A stretch of DNA of 58,989 bases from positions 1-58,989 of the forward strand of contig PBVT01000015.1 of the NCBI GenBank assembly GCA_002728755.1. Direction: 5' to 3'. This DNA comes from Myxococcales bacterium (GTDB lineage: Bacteria; Myxococcota_A; UBA9042; UBA3505). The notes beneath the pieces are model-generated. The model ran no database searches and had not been told where the DNA came from. It saw nothing but the letters and a program-made list of their open reading frames with translations. The position numbers and the translations under genes were made by a program. This document shows, piece by piece, positions 34,974-43,453 of this stretch (positions within the stretch are counted from its first letter, which is position 1; each line of letters opens with the position of its first letter).

Positions 34974-36094
34974 AGCCGAAAGGTGCACTTTTAGTATTGG
35001 CAGATGGACGCGTTTTTCGTGGCACGTCTTTGGGGGCCCACGGTACAGCAACCGGAGAGGTGGTGTTCACCACCGGTATGACAGGCTACCAGGAGACTCT
35101 TACGGATCCGTCCTTCGCAGGACAGCTGATCACCTTCACCTATCCACATATCGGAAATTATGGGACCAACCCCGTAGACCCGGAATCCGCCGCGATCCAT
35201 GCGAAGGGTGTGATCGTTCGTTCCGCGACGAAAACTCCGAGTAATCAACGGGCGACAGATAGCCTCACGAACTACCTCCGCGAGCACCGCCTTGTAGGAA
35301 TTGGTGATGTGGATACGCGAGCCCTGACGAGACATATCCGCTCCCAGGGATCCATGCCCGCCTTGATCTTCAGCCCCTTTGACGCGGACAGTGCGGACGC
35401 CAACGAGGTTCTCGCGAGTCTTAAGGAGACAGCGGCCGGCATCCAGGGAATGGCTGGGCAAAACCTCGCCCATCAAGTCTCCTGTTCCCAGCCCTATCAG
35501 TTTGAGGGCAGTGCCGGAACAACGGCCGAGGCTGGTGCGGGCCCGAAGGTGGTTGTGGTAGATTACGGGATGAAGCGAAACATTGCCGCCTCCCTTGCCC
35601 GGAGAGGTGCGAGTGTCACGGTAGTGCCTGCTTCAACATCGGCACAAGATATTATCGATCTAAAACCCGACGGCGTGGTCTTGAGCAATGGCCCCGGCGA
35701 TCCTGACGCGGTCGATGGTGCGCCAGAGACGGTCCGCTCTCTTCTTGGCCAGGTCCCACTCTTTGGCATTTGCCTGGGTCACCAGATCATGGCGTTGGCC
35801 GTGGGCGCTTCGACGTATAAAATGAAATTTGGACACCGGGGTGTAAACCAACCGGTGCAGCAGGTGGGAAGCCATCGGGTGTATATTACCAGTCAAAATC
35901 ACGGCTTCGCCGTAGACCCCGACACCCTCCCCGCGGAAGCGACTGCCACCTTCATTTGTCCCAACGATGGGTCCCTGGAAGGCTTTGAGCTGAAGGATTC
36001 GCGCGCTATGGCTGTTCAGTTCCATCCTGAGGCCTGTCCTGGGCCACAAGACACCGCGTTCCTATTCGATCAGTTCATCGAAGGCATACGGTAA
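34970..36094 (+). CDS. carA: Carbamoyl-phosphate synthase small subunit
   Basis: This 374-residue glutamine amidotransferase subunit ends in a class I GATase domain. The nucleophile Cys lies in LFGICLGHQIMAL, the catalytic His-Glu in QFHPEACPGPQ, and the oxyanion Gly-rich loop in SNGPGDPDAV. The N-terminal CarA domain carries TGMTGYQETLTDPSF. It supplies ammonia from glutamine to CarB for carbamoyl phosphate, the substrate of PyrB. The ATG overlaps the pyrC' stop by 4 bp, and GGAGC lies upstream. The large subunit CarB is not adjacent: the next gene runs in the opposite direction. Confidence 0.96.
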   Translation: MKPKGALLVLADGRVFRGTSLGAHGTATGEVVFTTGMTGYQETLTDPSFAGQLITFTYPHIGNYGTNPVDPESAAIHAKGVIVRSATKTPSNQRATDSLTNYLREHRLVGIGDVDTRALTRHIRSQGSMPALIFSPFDADSADANEVLASLKETAAGIQGMAGQNLAHQVSCSQPYQFEGSAGTTAEAGAGPKVVVVDYGMKRNIAASLARRGASVTVVPASTSAQDIIDLKPDGVVLSNGPGDPDAVDGAPETVRSLLGQVPLFGICLGHQIMALAVGASTYKMKFGHRGVNQPVQQVGSHRVYITSQNHGFAVDPDTLPAEATATFICPNDGSLEGFELKDSRAMAVQFHPEACPGPQDTAFLFDQFIEGIR

Positions 36095-36100
36095 CTTCGA

Positions 36101-37063
36101 TTACTCTTTTGCCTTGGGCTTGATCTCCATGGACATGGTTAGCGTCATGTGCATGGTCTGAGACTGTCCACCATTATTCGCGGACATCACAGCGTTGGTG
36201 GTCGTGTCCATTTTGAGCGCAGGCACGACGCTGGCGAGGTTCACGCTCATCGTACCGGTACCGGTTGTGGTGAGAGAGTCCATTGTTGCGGTCACGCCAG
36301 GGGGAGCGTCCGGGATAGCCAGCGGCTGGGACCGGGCGGTCTGCTTCATGGTTAAGCGTAGTTTTACAGTCGTTTCGGTTCGTTCCAGGATCTCATAGGT
36401 TGCGACTTGTTGTACCTGGACCCCATTGGAGGAGACCGATGTTTTTGCTTCCCATTTTGCACCTACACCGACCGCTTCTTCTGGGAATGGGATTACGGAC
36501 TGCCGCATGCTCTGCTCGACACTGTCCATAATCTGGCGAGCATCTTTGCTCGTGCCCGCCTTCAAGACCTGCTTATAATTCTTGAACTGCCCACGCGTTG
36601 TTACTTGCCCCGTGGCTTCCACTCCTTCCAGGTCCTTGAGGCTGGTTTGCATGGAATCCCGCATAAGCTTATTGCCGCCTTCGCCAACGACGGTAGCTCG
36701 CTTGATTTTCGTCCGATAGGCAAGGTCTCCTGTCTCTGCGTCCACAGACGAAGGCGTGGTGGACATCGCCATCTCCATTGTGGGCAGGACCATCTTGGGG
36801 ATGGGTGTGCCCCCTCCCGCCATCGCCATGGACATATCGAGGCGGTATACAGCCGTCTCCTTCCCCTCTGCGCCGAAGGAGTACCGTAGAGGTGTCCGTG
36901 GCTCTGCACCCGCTTCAAGTACCTTGACGGGCTGTTGCGTTACGCTTGTAGCCGTGTCACTGGCCGCGGTGTTGGCTTGCGCATAGAGCTGCCCAATACC
37001 GCAGGTCGCGATAAGGCCAGTGATAAGGAGTCCGGCGAGGATACGGGAGGCAAATCTAGACAT
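36101..37063 (-). CDS. Exported protein, possibly DUF6263-like
   Basis: This 320-residue protein has a signal peptide (hydrophobic residues ~8-28, cleavage near LYAQA). The mature part is largely beta-strand, Met/Thr-rich, with repeated YRLDMSMAM-, VQQVATYEI- and TMHMTLTMSM-type segments. It lacks Cys after the signal region, unlike most exported proteins nearby. The composition and the AVGVGAKWEAKT segment recall the DUF6263 family of secreted beta proteins, but this is a weak match made by eye. It is convergent with carA (6 bp apart). About 290 bp of DNA without a convincing gene follows its start. Confidence 0.65.
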   Translation of the reverse strand: MSRFASRILAGLLITGLIATCGIGQLYAQANTAASDTATSVTQQPVKVLEAGAEPRTPLRYSFGAEGKETAVYRLDMSMAMAGGGTPIPKMVLPTMEMAMSTTPSSVDAETGDLAYRTKIKRATVVGEGGNKLMRDSMQTSLKDLEGVEATGQVTTRGQFKNYKQVLKAGTSKDARQIMDSVEQSMRQSVIPFPEEAVGVGAKWEAKTSVSSNGVQVQQVATYEILERTETTVKLRLTMKQTARSQPLAIPDAPPGVTATMDSLTTTGTGTMSVNLASVVPALKMDTTTNAVMSANNGGQSQTMHMTLTMSMEIKPKAKE

Positions 37064-37351
37064 TGATGTTCTCCGAATGCGATGGGTCGGCGATCTAGGA
37101 ATCTCGGCACTCTAATCTCTGCGCTCGAGTGGATCAACATTCCTTTACAGATACCAGCCTTGAAACCTCTGAAGGTTCGTTTCCATTTCCAAAATACCAG
37201 GGGGGTGTTTTGGTGATGGAGCGAGATAAGCCAGAAGTATGGGGGTAAACCGGCAATTTACTTGAGCTGAACGGACAGCCCAGGTAGAAGAGCGCTTCGA
37301 ATTTTGGGCCGGAATATCCGGTGTCTGGTGCTTTTAACAACGCGCGAGGAA
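37064..37351. other. Divergent intergenic region
   Basis: This is 288 bp between two divergent exported-protein genes. I see no convincing ORF, terminator or clear -35/-10 pair; it must hold promoters for both genes. A weak 5-bp inverted repeat (AACCT/AGGTT) lies around 37165-37180. Confidence 0.4.
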
Positions 37352-40006
37352 ATGATGAATACGTTTCGCATTTGGAATACTTTGGTTTTGGTAGCTGTGT
37401 TGTCCTTTGGTGTTGCCTGTGGTGGAGACTCCGGTGATACCGGTACAGAGCCTGTAGGCTGCCAGGATTTAGACAATGACGGGGCGTTCGGTGCCACGGC
37501 GAGTTGTCCCTCTGGACAAGATTGTGATGATGGCAATGCCTCTCGTTTTCCGGGTGCCACGGAGACCTGCGGCGATGACATCGATCAGGATTGTGATGGT
37601 TCCGATGCCGCCTGTTGTGTAGACGCTGATAACGATGGCGTTTTCGCTGCGGTACCAGAGTGCCTGGAGGGCACCGATTGCAACGATGCCGATGGCGGTA
37701 TCTCTCCAAACGCGGAAGACATCTGTGGAGACAATATCGATCAGGACTGCGATGGCACCGACGCAGCCTGTTGTGAGCCCGTTTGTGAGTTTACGGATGG
37801 AAGCCCCGTGACATGTGGTGATGATGGCTGCGGTGGTAGCTGCGGTGAATGTCCGGAAGGCGCCAACTGCTTGGACGGCACCTGCTTCGTCGGCTCACCC
37901 GACTCTTGCGCAGGCCGTTGTGATAGTTACGATGATCAGGCCAATTGCCAATGCGATAACCTATGTTTCAACGCTGGCGACTGTTGCGAGGATATGTGCG
38001 ACGAAGGTGTCTGTTTGGAGGTACCATCGCTGGCTGGCCAATGTGGCTGTGATGATCTCGATGGTGACGGTTACGGCGAAGGTCCCAACTGTCTTGGAGC
38101 GGACTGCAACGACACGGACGCAACCGTTAACCCTGAGGAAGAAGAGATCTGTGAAAACGGCAAGGATGACGATTGCGTCGATGGTGATGCGGAATGCGAA
38201 TTCGTTGAGTGCACCGAAGAGACGGACACCGATGGCGACGGGTACGGAACCGCCAGCGGATGTGAGGTGAAGGATTGCGACGACACGAACAATGCTATCT
38301 TCCCCGGTGCAACAGAGATCTGCGGCGACGAGATCGATCAGGATTGTGATGGCGTCGATCTACCCTGCTCGGGTGTCGACTGTATCGACGAGGACGGAGA
38401 CGGCTATGGGGAAGGTACAGAATGTACCGGCCCCGATTGCAATGACTCAGCCCCGAACATAAACCCGGCCGGAACAGAGGCGTGTGGGAATTCACTCGAC
38501 GATGACTGTGATGGCACCATCGACGAAGACTGTCCCGAAGACTGCGTCGACGCGGATGGTGACGGTCATTATTCCGTTGCCAGCTGTGAGGAAGGTGATG
38601 ATTGTGATGACACCAACGCTACAATCTCTCCTTCGAAGGCGGAGGTATGTGACGATGGTGTTGATCAGGATTGCAATCCGGACAATGAGGCCTGTGACCC
38701 AACCGCTTGCATGACCGACGAGTCTTGCCCTGCGTCCGAGTGGTGCGACACCAATACGGGCAACTGTTATCGACCAACGATGTTGCAGTGGTGGGCGCCC
38801 GTTGTGTACGCCGACACGAACGCTTCCGGATTAGGCTGGGACTTCTTTACGACTGTCGACTTTGATGGCGACACTACCGCTGGCAACAATGGCGATCATA
38901 TTGAATCCTCCCCATTGAAAGCGGTGGTGTATACCTCAACAGTCGAAACAGGCACGCACGCATACCTCGGTTACTATTTCTATTTCCCGATGCGCTGGAG
39001 CGATGCCCTTTTCTTCGGTACGGAGTACGAAAACGCGATGCGTGGTGTTCTGCTTGTTGTCCGAAAGGGTGATGGCGAGGGATATGGGCAGTTGGAGCTG
39101 GTTCTCACAACTACAGAGAACAATATCCGGTCCTACGCCGCGGCCGGCATGAGCTTTCTTCCCATTCCCATTGGTTCAGCAAAGCTTGTGGATGAAGATG
39201 GCCATATGCGTCCGGCGATATACATTGACACTGAAAGTCATGCCATATCGGCGAATAAGAATTGGGAAGACGGATTCCCCGGTGGAAATGGGGTGATTTA
39301 CACCTATGGATACGAGTCCACGGTGCCTGAGAATCTGATTCAGGATGCCACCTATACGCTGACCCCCCTCACGGATAGCATCTGGGCTGATCGTTTCGAA
39401 ATCGGGCCAACCAAGATGTTCGATGAGTTTGGGCACTTCGCCGGTGATGACACCGACGATCGCAGCCTGGCCCCCTGGGGATTTGTCGATGCCTCCTCGA
39501 GTACGACCGTTCTTGCGGGTGAGTTCCTCTATGATCCTGCGTCTCTGGTGCAGCGCAAGCACGTTGTGGGATGGGGCACATTCGACACGCGCTATGTAGA
39601 GAATGATTTCGCTCTGTCCGTCGAGCTCTTGGACATGTACGTCTATGAGGACACGGACGGCTTTGGTGCTGGCAATCCCGATGTCTACATCAACCTCTAC
39701 CTCCACGATGGGAGTGGAGCGGAACGTCGTGTACTGGGTGAGAGCACTGGTCTACAGAACAGTTGGAAACAAGACGAGGTGGAATTGAACACCTATATCA
39801 ACTTGATGACCAATCTGGAGCGTTATTGGTTCTACGGTCTGGAGTACCCCGGCAAGCCCTACTTCGGTATTGAGATTCGTGATGCGGATACCTTATTCGA
39901 CGACTGGCTGATGAATCCGGGCGAGCGAAGCTACCAGACATTCCTCGGTTATAAGATTGTAACCTGGGAATATAGTGATGCCGCGATCAAGGTGACCAAC
40001 CCCTGA
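37352..40006 (+). CDS. Lipoprotein with six MopE repeats, a somatomedin-B-like domain and a conserved C-terminal beta domain
   Basis: This ~884-residue lipoprotein starts at the double ATG 37352/37355 with GAGGA upstream; the lipobox is GVAC. Six MopE-type units follow, each a DxDxDG strand, a DCDD/DCND loop and a GDxIDQDCDG end. After the second is a Cys-knot segment (37907-38014) with the somatomedin-B spacing CX3C...CQCDNLCFNAGDCCEDMC. From ~38790 the C-terminus is a ~400-residue domain (WWAPVVYADTN, YLGYYFYFPMRWSD, MRGVLLVVRKGDG). It resembles a widespread uncharacterised bacterial beta-rich domain, loosely Vps62-like; that match is tentative. The role is probably surface binding or Ca2+-stabilised architecture. 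A strong intrinsic terminator follows at 40036. Confidence 0.8.
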   Translation: MMNTFRIWNTLVLVAVLSFGVACGGDSGDTGTEPVGCQDLDNDGAFGATASCPSGQDCDDGNASRFPGATETCGDDIDQDCDGSDAACCVDADNDGVFAAVPECLEGTDCNDADGGISPNAEDICGDNIDQDCDGTDAACCEPVCEFTDGSPVTCGDDGCGGSCGECPEGANCLDGTCFVGSPDSCAGRCDSYDDQANCQCDNLCFNAGDCCEDMCDEGVCLEVPSLAGQCGCDDLDGDGYGEGPNCLGADCNDTDATVNPEEEEICENGKDDDCVDGDAECEFVECTEETDTDGDGYGTASGCEVKDCDDTNNAIFPGATEICGDEIDQDCDGVDLPCSGVDCIDEDGDGYGEGTECTGPDCNDSAPNINPAGTEACGNSLDDDCDGTIDEDCPEDCVDADGDGHYSVASCEEGDDCDDTNATISPSKAEVCDDGVDQDCNPDNEACDPTACMTDESCPASEWCDTNTGNCYRPTMLQWWAPVVYADTNASGLGWDFFTTVDFDGDTTAGNNGDHIESSPLKAVVYTSTVETGTHAYLGYYFYFPMRWSDALFFGTEYENAMRGVLLVVRKGDGEGYGQLELVLTTTENNIRSYAAAGMSFLPIPIGSAKLVDEDGHMRPAIYIDTESHAISANKNWEDGFPGGNGVIYTYGYESTVPENLIQDATYTLTPLTDSIWADRFEIGPTKMFDEFGHFAGDDTDDRSLAPWGFVDASSSTTVLAGEFLYDPASLVQRKHVVGWGTFDTRYVENDFALSVELLDMYVYEDTDGFGAGNPDVYINLYLHDGSGAERRVLGESTGLQNSWKQDEVELNTYINLMTNLERYWFYGLEYPGKPYFGIEIRDADTLFDDWLMNPGERSYQTFLGYKIVTWEYSDAAIKVTNP

Positions 40007-40035
40007 TCGAAACGGGCCCGATGGGCCATATTTTC

Positions 40036-40069
40036 AAAAAAAGCCTGGCTAGATGCCGGGCTTTTTTTT
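40036..40069 (+). terminator. Rho-independent terminator
   Basis: AAAGCCTGGC (40040-40049) pairs with GCCGGGCTTT (40055-40064), with one G-T wobble, around a 5-base loop. An A-run precedes the stem and a T8 tract (40062-40069) ends it. It ends the transcript of the large MopE-repeat lipoprotein, 30 bp past its stop, and is the clearest intrinsic terminator in the window. Confidence 0.92.
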
Positions 40070-40139
40070 GTTCGCCTTGAGCTTGAGCGCGTCCATTGCC
40101 ATAATCATACGTCGGGATGTTGGTAAGGTAGAGAGGTTT

Positions 40140-41195
40140 ATGGCGAACTTTCGGCATAAAAGGCGATGCATCGTTTTCGTTTGTTTCAGTCTAATTACAG
40201 CCCTGGGATTGGTGCTGGCGAGTGGCTGTGGCAAAAAAGAGACAGCGAGCACCCCTGTACCCAAGGGGCCAATGACCCTGCTCCCAAAGGATGTCTTTTT
40301 TGCATTCTCATTCGACGCGACAGGGTTTTCGCCAGCTACAAGAGACGAGATTGAGATCTTGTTATTGGATTCTGTCCCGGAAGATGCGCAGCGGGTCTAT
40401 AAGCGTTTTCGGGAAACAGCCAAGGGTTTTACTTCGGGCAAGGTGAAAGGCTTCGTGGCCGGCGAACTACCCAATAATAAAGCGGTCGGCCTCCTGATGC
40501 TCGACTTCGACACTTCTCTCTTCCTGGAGGCCTTCAATGAGGGCATGAAGACGGCCGGTATACGAATGCAGCCAGCTGGTGAGTTCAATGGTTACCAATT
40601 ATGGAACGGCGTGAACTCGGAAGGGGTTGGCAAGGCCGTTTCGGTGTTGGATGAGAGTCGAATCGCGATTGCAGAGGATCCGGAAACCCTTCAATTGCTA
40701 CTGCAGTCCATCTCCGGAGAGGCCCCTACCCTCGTGGATAATCCTAGAATGTATGAACTGTTATCTAAACTGCCGCCCACGGGACAGTTCAAGATCGTCG
40801 GTCACCCCGATGATCCGGATGTAAAAAGCCTCTCGCTCGGGTTGGAATTTGGCGACGTCGCCACCACTGCGCAGATCTTCGTTCATATGGCGGAGGTCCC
40901 GACGGGGGAAAATAGAGTCATCCTTGATAACTTTGAGAGCACCCGTGGAACCCTGGCTTCTGTGATCGCCGTACAAGCCCGCCAAGAGCTCTCCGATGCC
41001 TTTCCAAGGCCCGTTTTGGATCAATCAATTAAACTTTTATCGGAGATCATCCGAAATATGAAATTGAAACACCACGGGAAAGCACTATCCATACATACCA
41101 GCGTAAATTCGACGGTATCCGACTTTTTTGGTTGGCTAAGGGTGGTTGCGATGGCCCGCAGTGTTAGCGATGCGGTTCGCGATGGGGTTCAATAG
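40140..41195 (+). CDS. Lipoprotein, DUF3352-like
   Basis: This 351-residue lipoprotein starts at ATG 40140 with AGAGG upstream; the longer ATG at 40053 would lie inside the terminator and is rejected. The lipobox is LASGC. The mature domain (LLPKDVFFAFSFDATGF, GFVAGELPNNKAVGLLMLDF, RIAIAEDPETLQLLLQSI) has the alternating strand pattern of DUF3352-type proteins, whose function is unknown. It contains no Cys after the lipidation site. Its stop (TAG) shares one base with the GTG of the next gene, so the two are probably co-translated. Confidence 0.7.
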   Translation: MANFRHKRRCIVFVCFSLITALGLVLASGCGKKETASTPVPKGPMTLLPKDVFFAFSFDATGFSPATRDEIEILLLDSVPEDAQRVYKRFRETAKGFTSGKVKGFVAGELPNNKAVGLLMLDFDTSLFLEAFNEGMKTAGIRMQPAGEFNGYQLWNGVNSEGVGKAVSVLDESRIAIAEDPETLQLLLQSISGEAPTLVDNPRMYELLSKLPPTGQFKIVGHPDDPDVKSLSLGLEFGDVATTAQIFVHMAEVPTGENRVILDNFESTRGTLASVIAVQARQELSDAFPRPVLDQSIKLLSEIIRNMKLKHHGKALSIHTSVNSTVSDFFGWLRVVAMARSVSDAVRDGVQ

Positions 41196-43453
41196 TGCGG
41201 TGGCTTAAAAGGAATTGGAAGAGCGAGATCCGTCCGGTCATTCGGTTGGCGGGAGTTCTGGTTGTTTTTTCGCTGTTTATCGCCGGCTGTGAAGCGGAAG
41301 AAGGCCCCTTCACCCTGGAAAAGGATGCGGCCCTTGAGATCCAGCCCGATGGCCCGATCGTATTTTTTGAGGGGTCGATGTCTGTGGGTGAAACCCAATG
41401 CCGTAATATCCTCGTGCGTAACACTGGAGACGGCGACCTTTTACAGCTTAATGCCATCTACCTTGAATATGACGCACCGTCTGAGCCAGCTCCCGCCTTT
41501 TTCCTCAACGATGTCCCCGCACCTGGAACATTAGTATCTGCCCTGGGGCAAGGTGCAGGGACGGGTATTGGTGAGGAGGCTGAGATCCGTCTTTGTTATC
41601 GGCGGCATGATGATGGGCATATGCGGATTGCGAATCTGGTGATTGAAAGCAACGATCCCAACAAGCCGAAGGCCATGTTCCCCATCGAAGAGCAGGAAGG
41701 CCAGGCCCTTCTGGTTACGGTCCCAGCGGAGGTCGTTTTCTCCTACGTCGAGGTAGGAAAGTTTAAGGATATGATAGCTACGGTGTTGAATACGGGGTCG
41801 GAGCCCGTTGAAGTCGATGCCCTGGCTCTTATTGGGGACGAGGGCTTTACGGTCTTTATTCAGGACGAGGGTGTAGAATATACCGTATTGGCAGGACAGG
41901 ACATGGCACTTGATAACCCCATCTCTATTGGCTCCAACGAGTCGTTGGTGTTGCGGGTTCGGTTCAAGCCAACATCAACCTTCCCTCGTGCGGCGGCTGC
42001 AGCGCTGGACTGGCGGTCTGGGAGCGCAACGGGCACTCTCTCCATGCCGATTCGTGGGAACGAAGGGCCGTGTATCCATCTCGAGCCTGCCGTCGTTGAT
42101 TTTGGGTTTAAAAAGGTTGGTGGAACTTACGGCTATGATGTTCAGATCACAGCCTGTGGCCAGGATCCTTTAGAAATTCGTAGGATTCGGCTTGGAGACA
42201 GTGGCTCGCCAAATTTCGTGCTCGATGAAAATTCGTTTCAGATTCAAGGTGGTACGGGCTATGAGTCCGCGGAGTGGCCGAGTTCCACCTATCCGGCTGT
42301 TATACCGCCCCAACGATCTGCACGTTATATCGTCCTATACACACCGACCGAACTGAGCCCGATGGATGAAGAAGGGACACCTGTCCCCGAGGTAACGACG
42401 GGCTATGTGGAGACAAACACCTTTGAAGGAGAAGTCTCATTCACGGTGAATGGTTATGGCTCTACAGAGGCGTGCTCTACGGCCGTGATTACGGTGGAGC
42501 AAGGGCTTAATGAAGTCGCGCCACAGACCGTCCTCGACGTGTCCGGGAGCAACAGCATTCCGGCTTCCGGGACGATTAGTAACTATGTCTGGAATGTGGA
42601 GCGACCCGAAGGGGCGGAGGGCTATTTCTTTCTCGACGATCCGGTTCATGGAACCGTCGTCATGGGAGACACAGCGGTTTATCCCGATGTAAAATATGCT
42701 CTCAATACGGCGGGTGTGTACCGCTTCCGACTGGATGTGGAGGACTCTGCTGGAAATGTCTCCTGTCTCCCCGCGTATCGCGAGATTACCGTGATACCCG
42801 ATGAAGCGATTCATGTGGAGCTTACCTGGGAAACTCCCGGAGACACCGATCCTTTCGATGGCTTTGGTTCGGATATGGATCTCCATTTCGTACACATCCA
42901 GGGGGCAAATGCAGCCGACAATCCATACGACTATTTCCCTCCACCCTCGGGTGATGGATTGGCAGATGGCTATTTCGACCCCACCTGGGACGCACATTAT
43001 TGGTGGAACTCGGGTATCACCGTCATTCCGGACTGGGGGACGCTCGCTGTAGAGGGCGACACACCCACTCTCGATCGAGATGACACGGATGGTACGGGCC
43101 CTGAAAACCTGAATCTCAATCTACCCGAAGACGGCATCAATTATAGAATTGGCGTGCATTATCGTTACGACAACGAATTTGGGCCCTCCACACCGACGGT
43201 ACGAGTCTACATTTATGGAGTCCTTACGGAGACCATCGTGGGATGCCCTATGACATCGTGTAGTTTATGGGATGTGGGGATCATCGCATGGCCAAACGAT
43301 ATGGTGGACAGCTTTGGATGTGACAACAGCAACCCTCTAACACCCTGTGGCACAAGCCCGGAATGCAGTCATGTGGTGATTCAAGACTACGCCCCTAGCG
43401 TGGCGTACGGACCGGCGTTTAAGGCCGTCGCTTGTGATACCGCAGAGGATTAG
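41195..43453 (+). CDS. Large lipoprotein with choice-of-anchor/PKD-like and C-terminal beta-sandwich domains
   Basis: This 752-residue lipoprotein has a GTG start at 41195 overlapping the previous stop; the lipobox is FIAGC. Residues ~35-400 contain repeated beta-sandwich units of the ASH/DUF1573 or choice-of-anchor D type (VRNTGDGDLLQLNAI, VLNTGSEPVEVDAL, RIRLGDSGSPNF). A PKD-like domain follows (VLDVSGSNSIPASGTISNY, GVYRFRLDVEDSAGN). The last ~220 residues (HVELTWETPGDTD, DMDLHFVH, GPENLNL, YRIGVHYRYDN) resemble DUF2135-type C-terminal beta-sandwiches common in myxobacterial surface proteins. The function is unknown, probably structural or adhesive. The end overlaps the convergent lipoprotein gene by 4 bp. 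Confidence 0.72.
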   Translation: MRWLKRNWKSEIRPVIRLAGVLVVFSLFIAGCEAEEGPFTLEKDAALEIQPDGPIVFFEGSMSVGETQCRNILVRNTGDGDLLQLNAIYLEYDAPSEPAPAFFLNDVPAPGTLVSALGQGAGTGIGEEAEIRLCYRRHDDGHMRIANLVIESNDPNKPKAMFPIEEQEGQALLVTVPAEVVFSYVEVGKFKDMIATVLNTGSEPVEVDALALIGDEGFTVFIQDEGVEYTVLAGQDMALDNPISIGSNESLVLRVRFKPTSTFPRAAAAALDWRSGSATGTLSMPIRGNEGPCIHLEPAVVDFGFKKVGGTYGYDVQITACGQDPLEIRRIRLGDSGSPNFVLDENSFQIQGGTGYESAEWPSSTYPAVIPPQRSARYIVLYTPTELSPMDEEGTPVPEVTTGYVETNTFEGEVSFTVNGYGSTEACSTAVITVEQGLNEVAPQTVLDVSGSNSIPASGTISNYVWNVERPEGAEGYFFLDDPVHGTVVMGDTAVYPDVKYALNTAGVYRFRLDVEDSAGNVSCLPAYREITVIPDEAIHVELTWETPGDTDPFDGFGSDMDLHFVHIQGANAADNPYDYFPPPSGDGLADGYFDPTWDAHYWWNSGITVIPDWGTLAVEGDTPTLDRDDTDGTGPENLNLNLPEDGINYRIGVHYRYDNEFGPSTPTVRVYIYGVLTETIVGCPMTSCSLWDVGIIAWPNDMVDSFGCDNSNPLTPCGTSPECSHVVIQDYAPSVAYGPAFKAVACDTAED

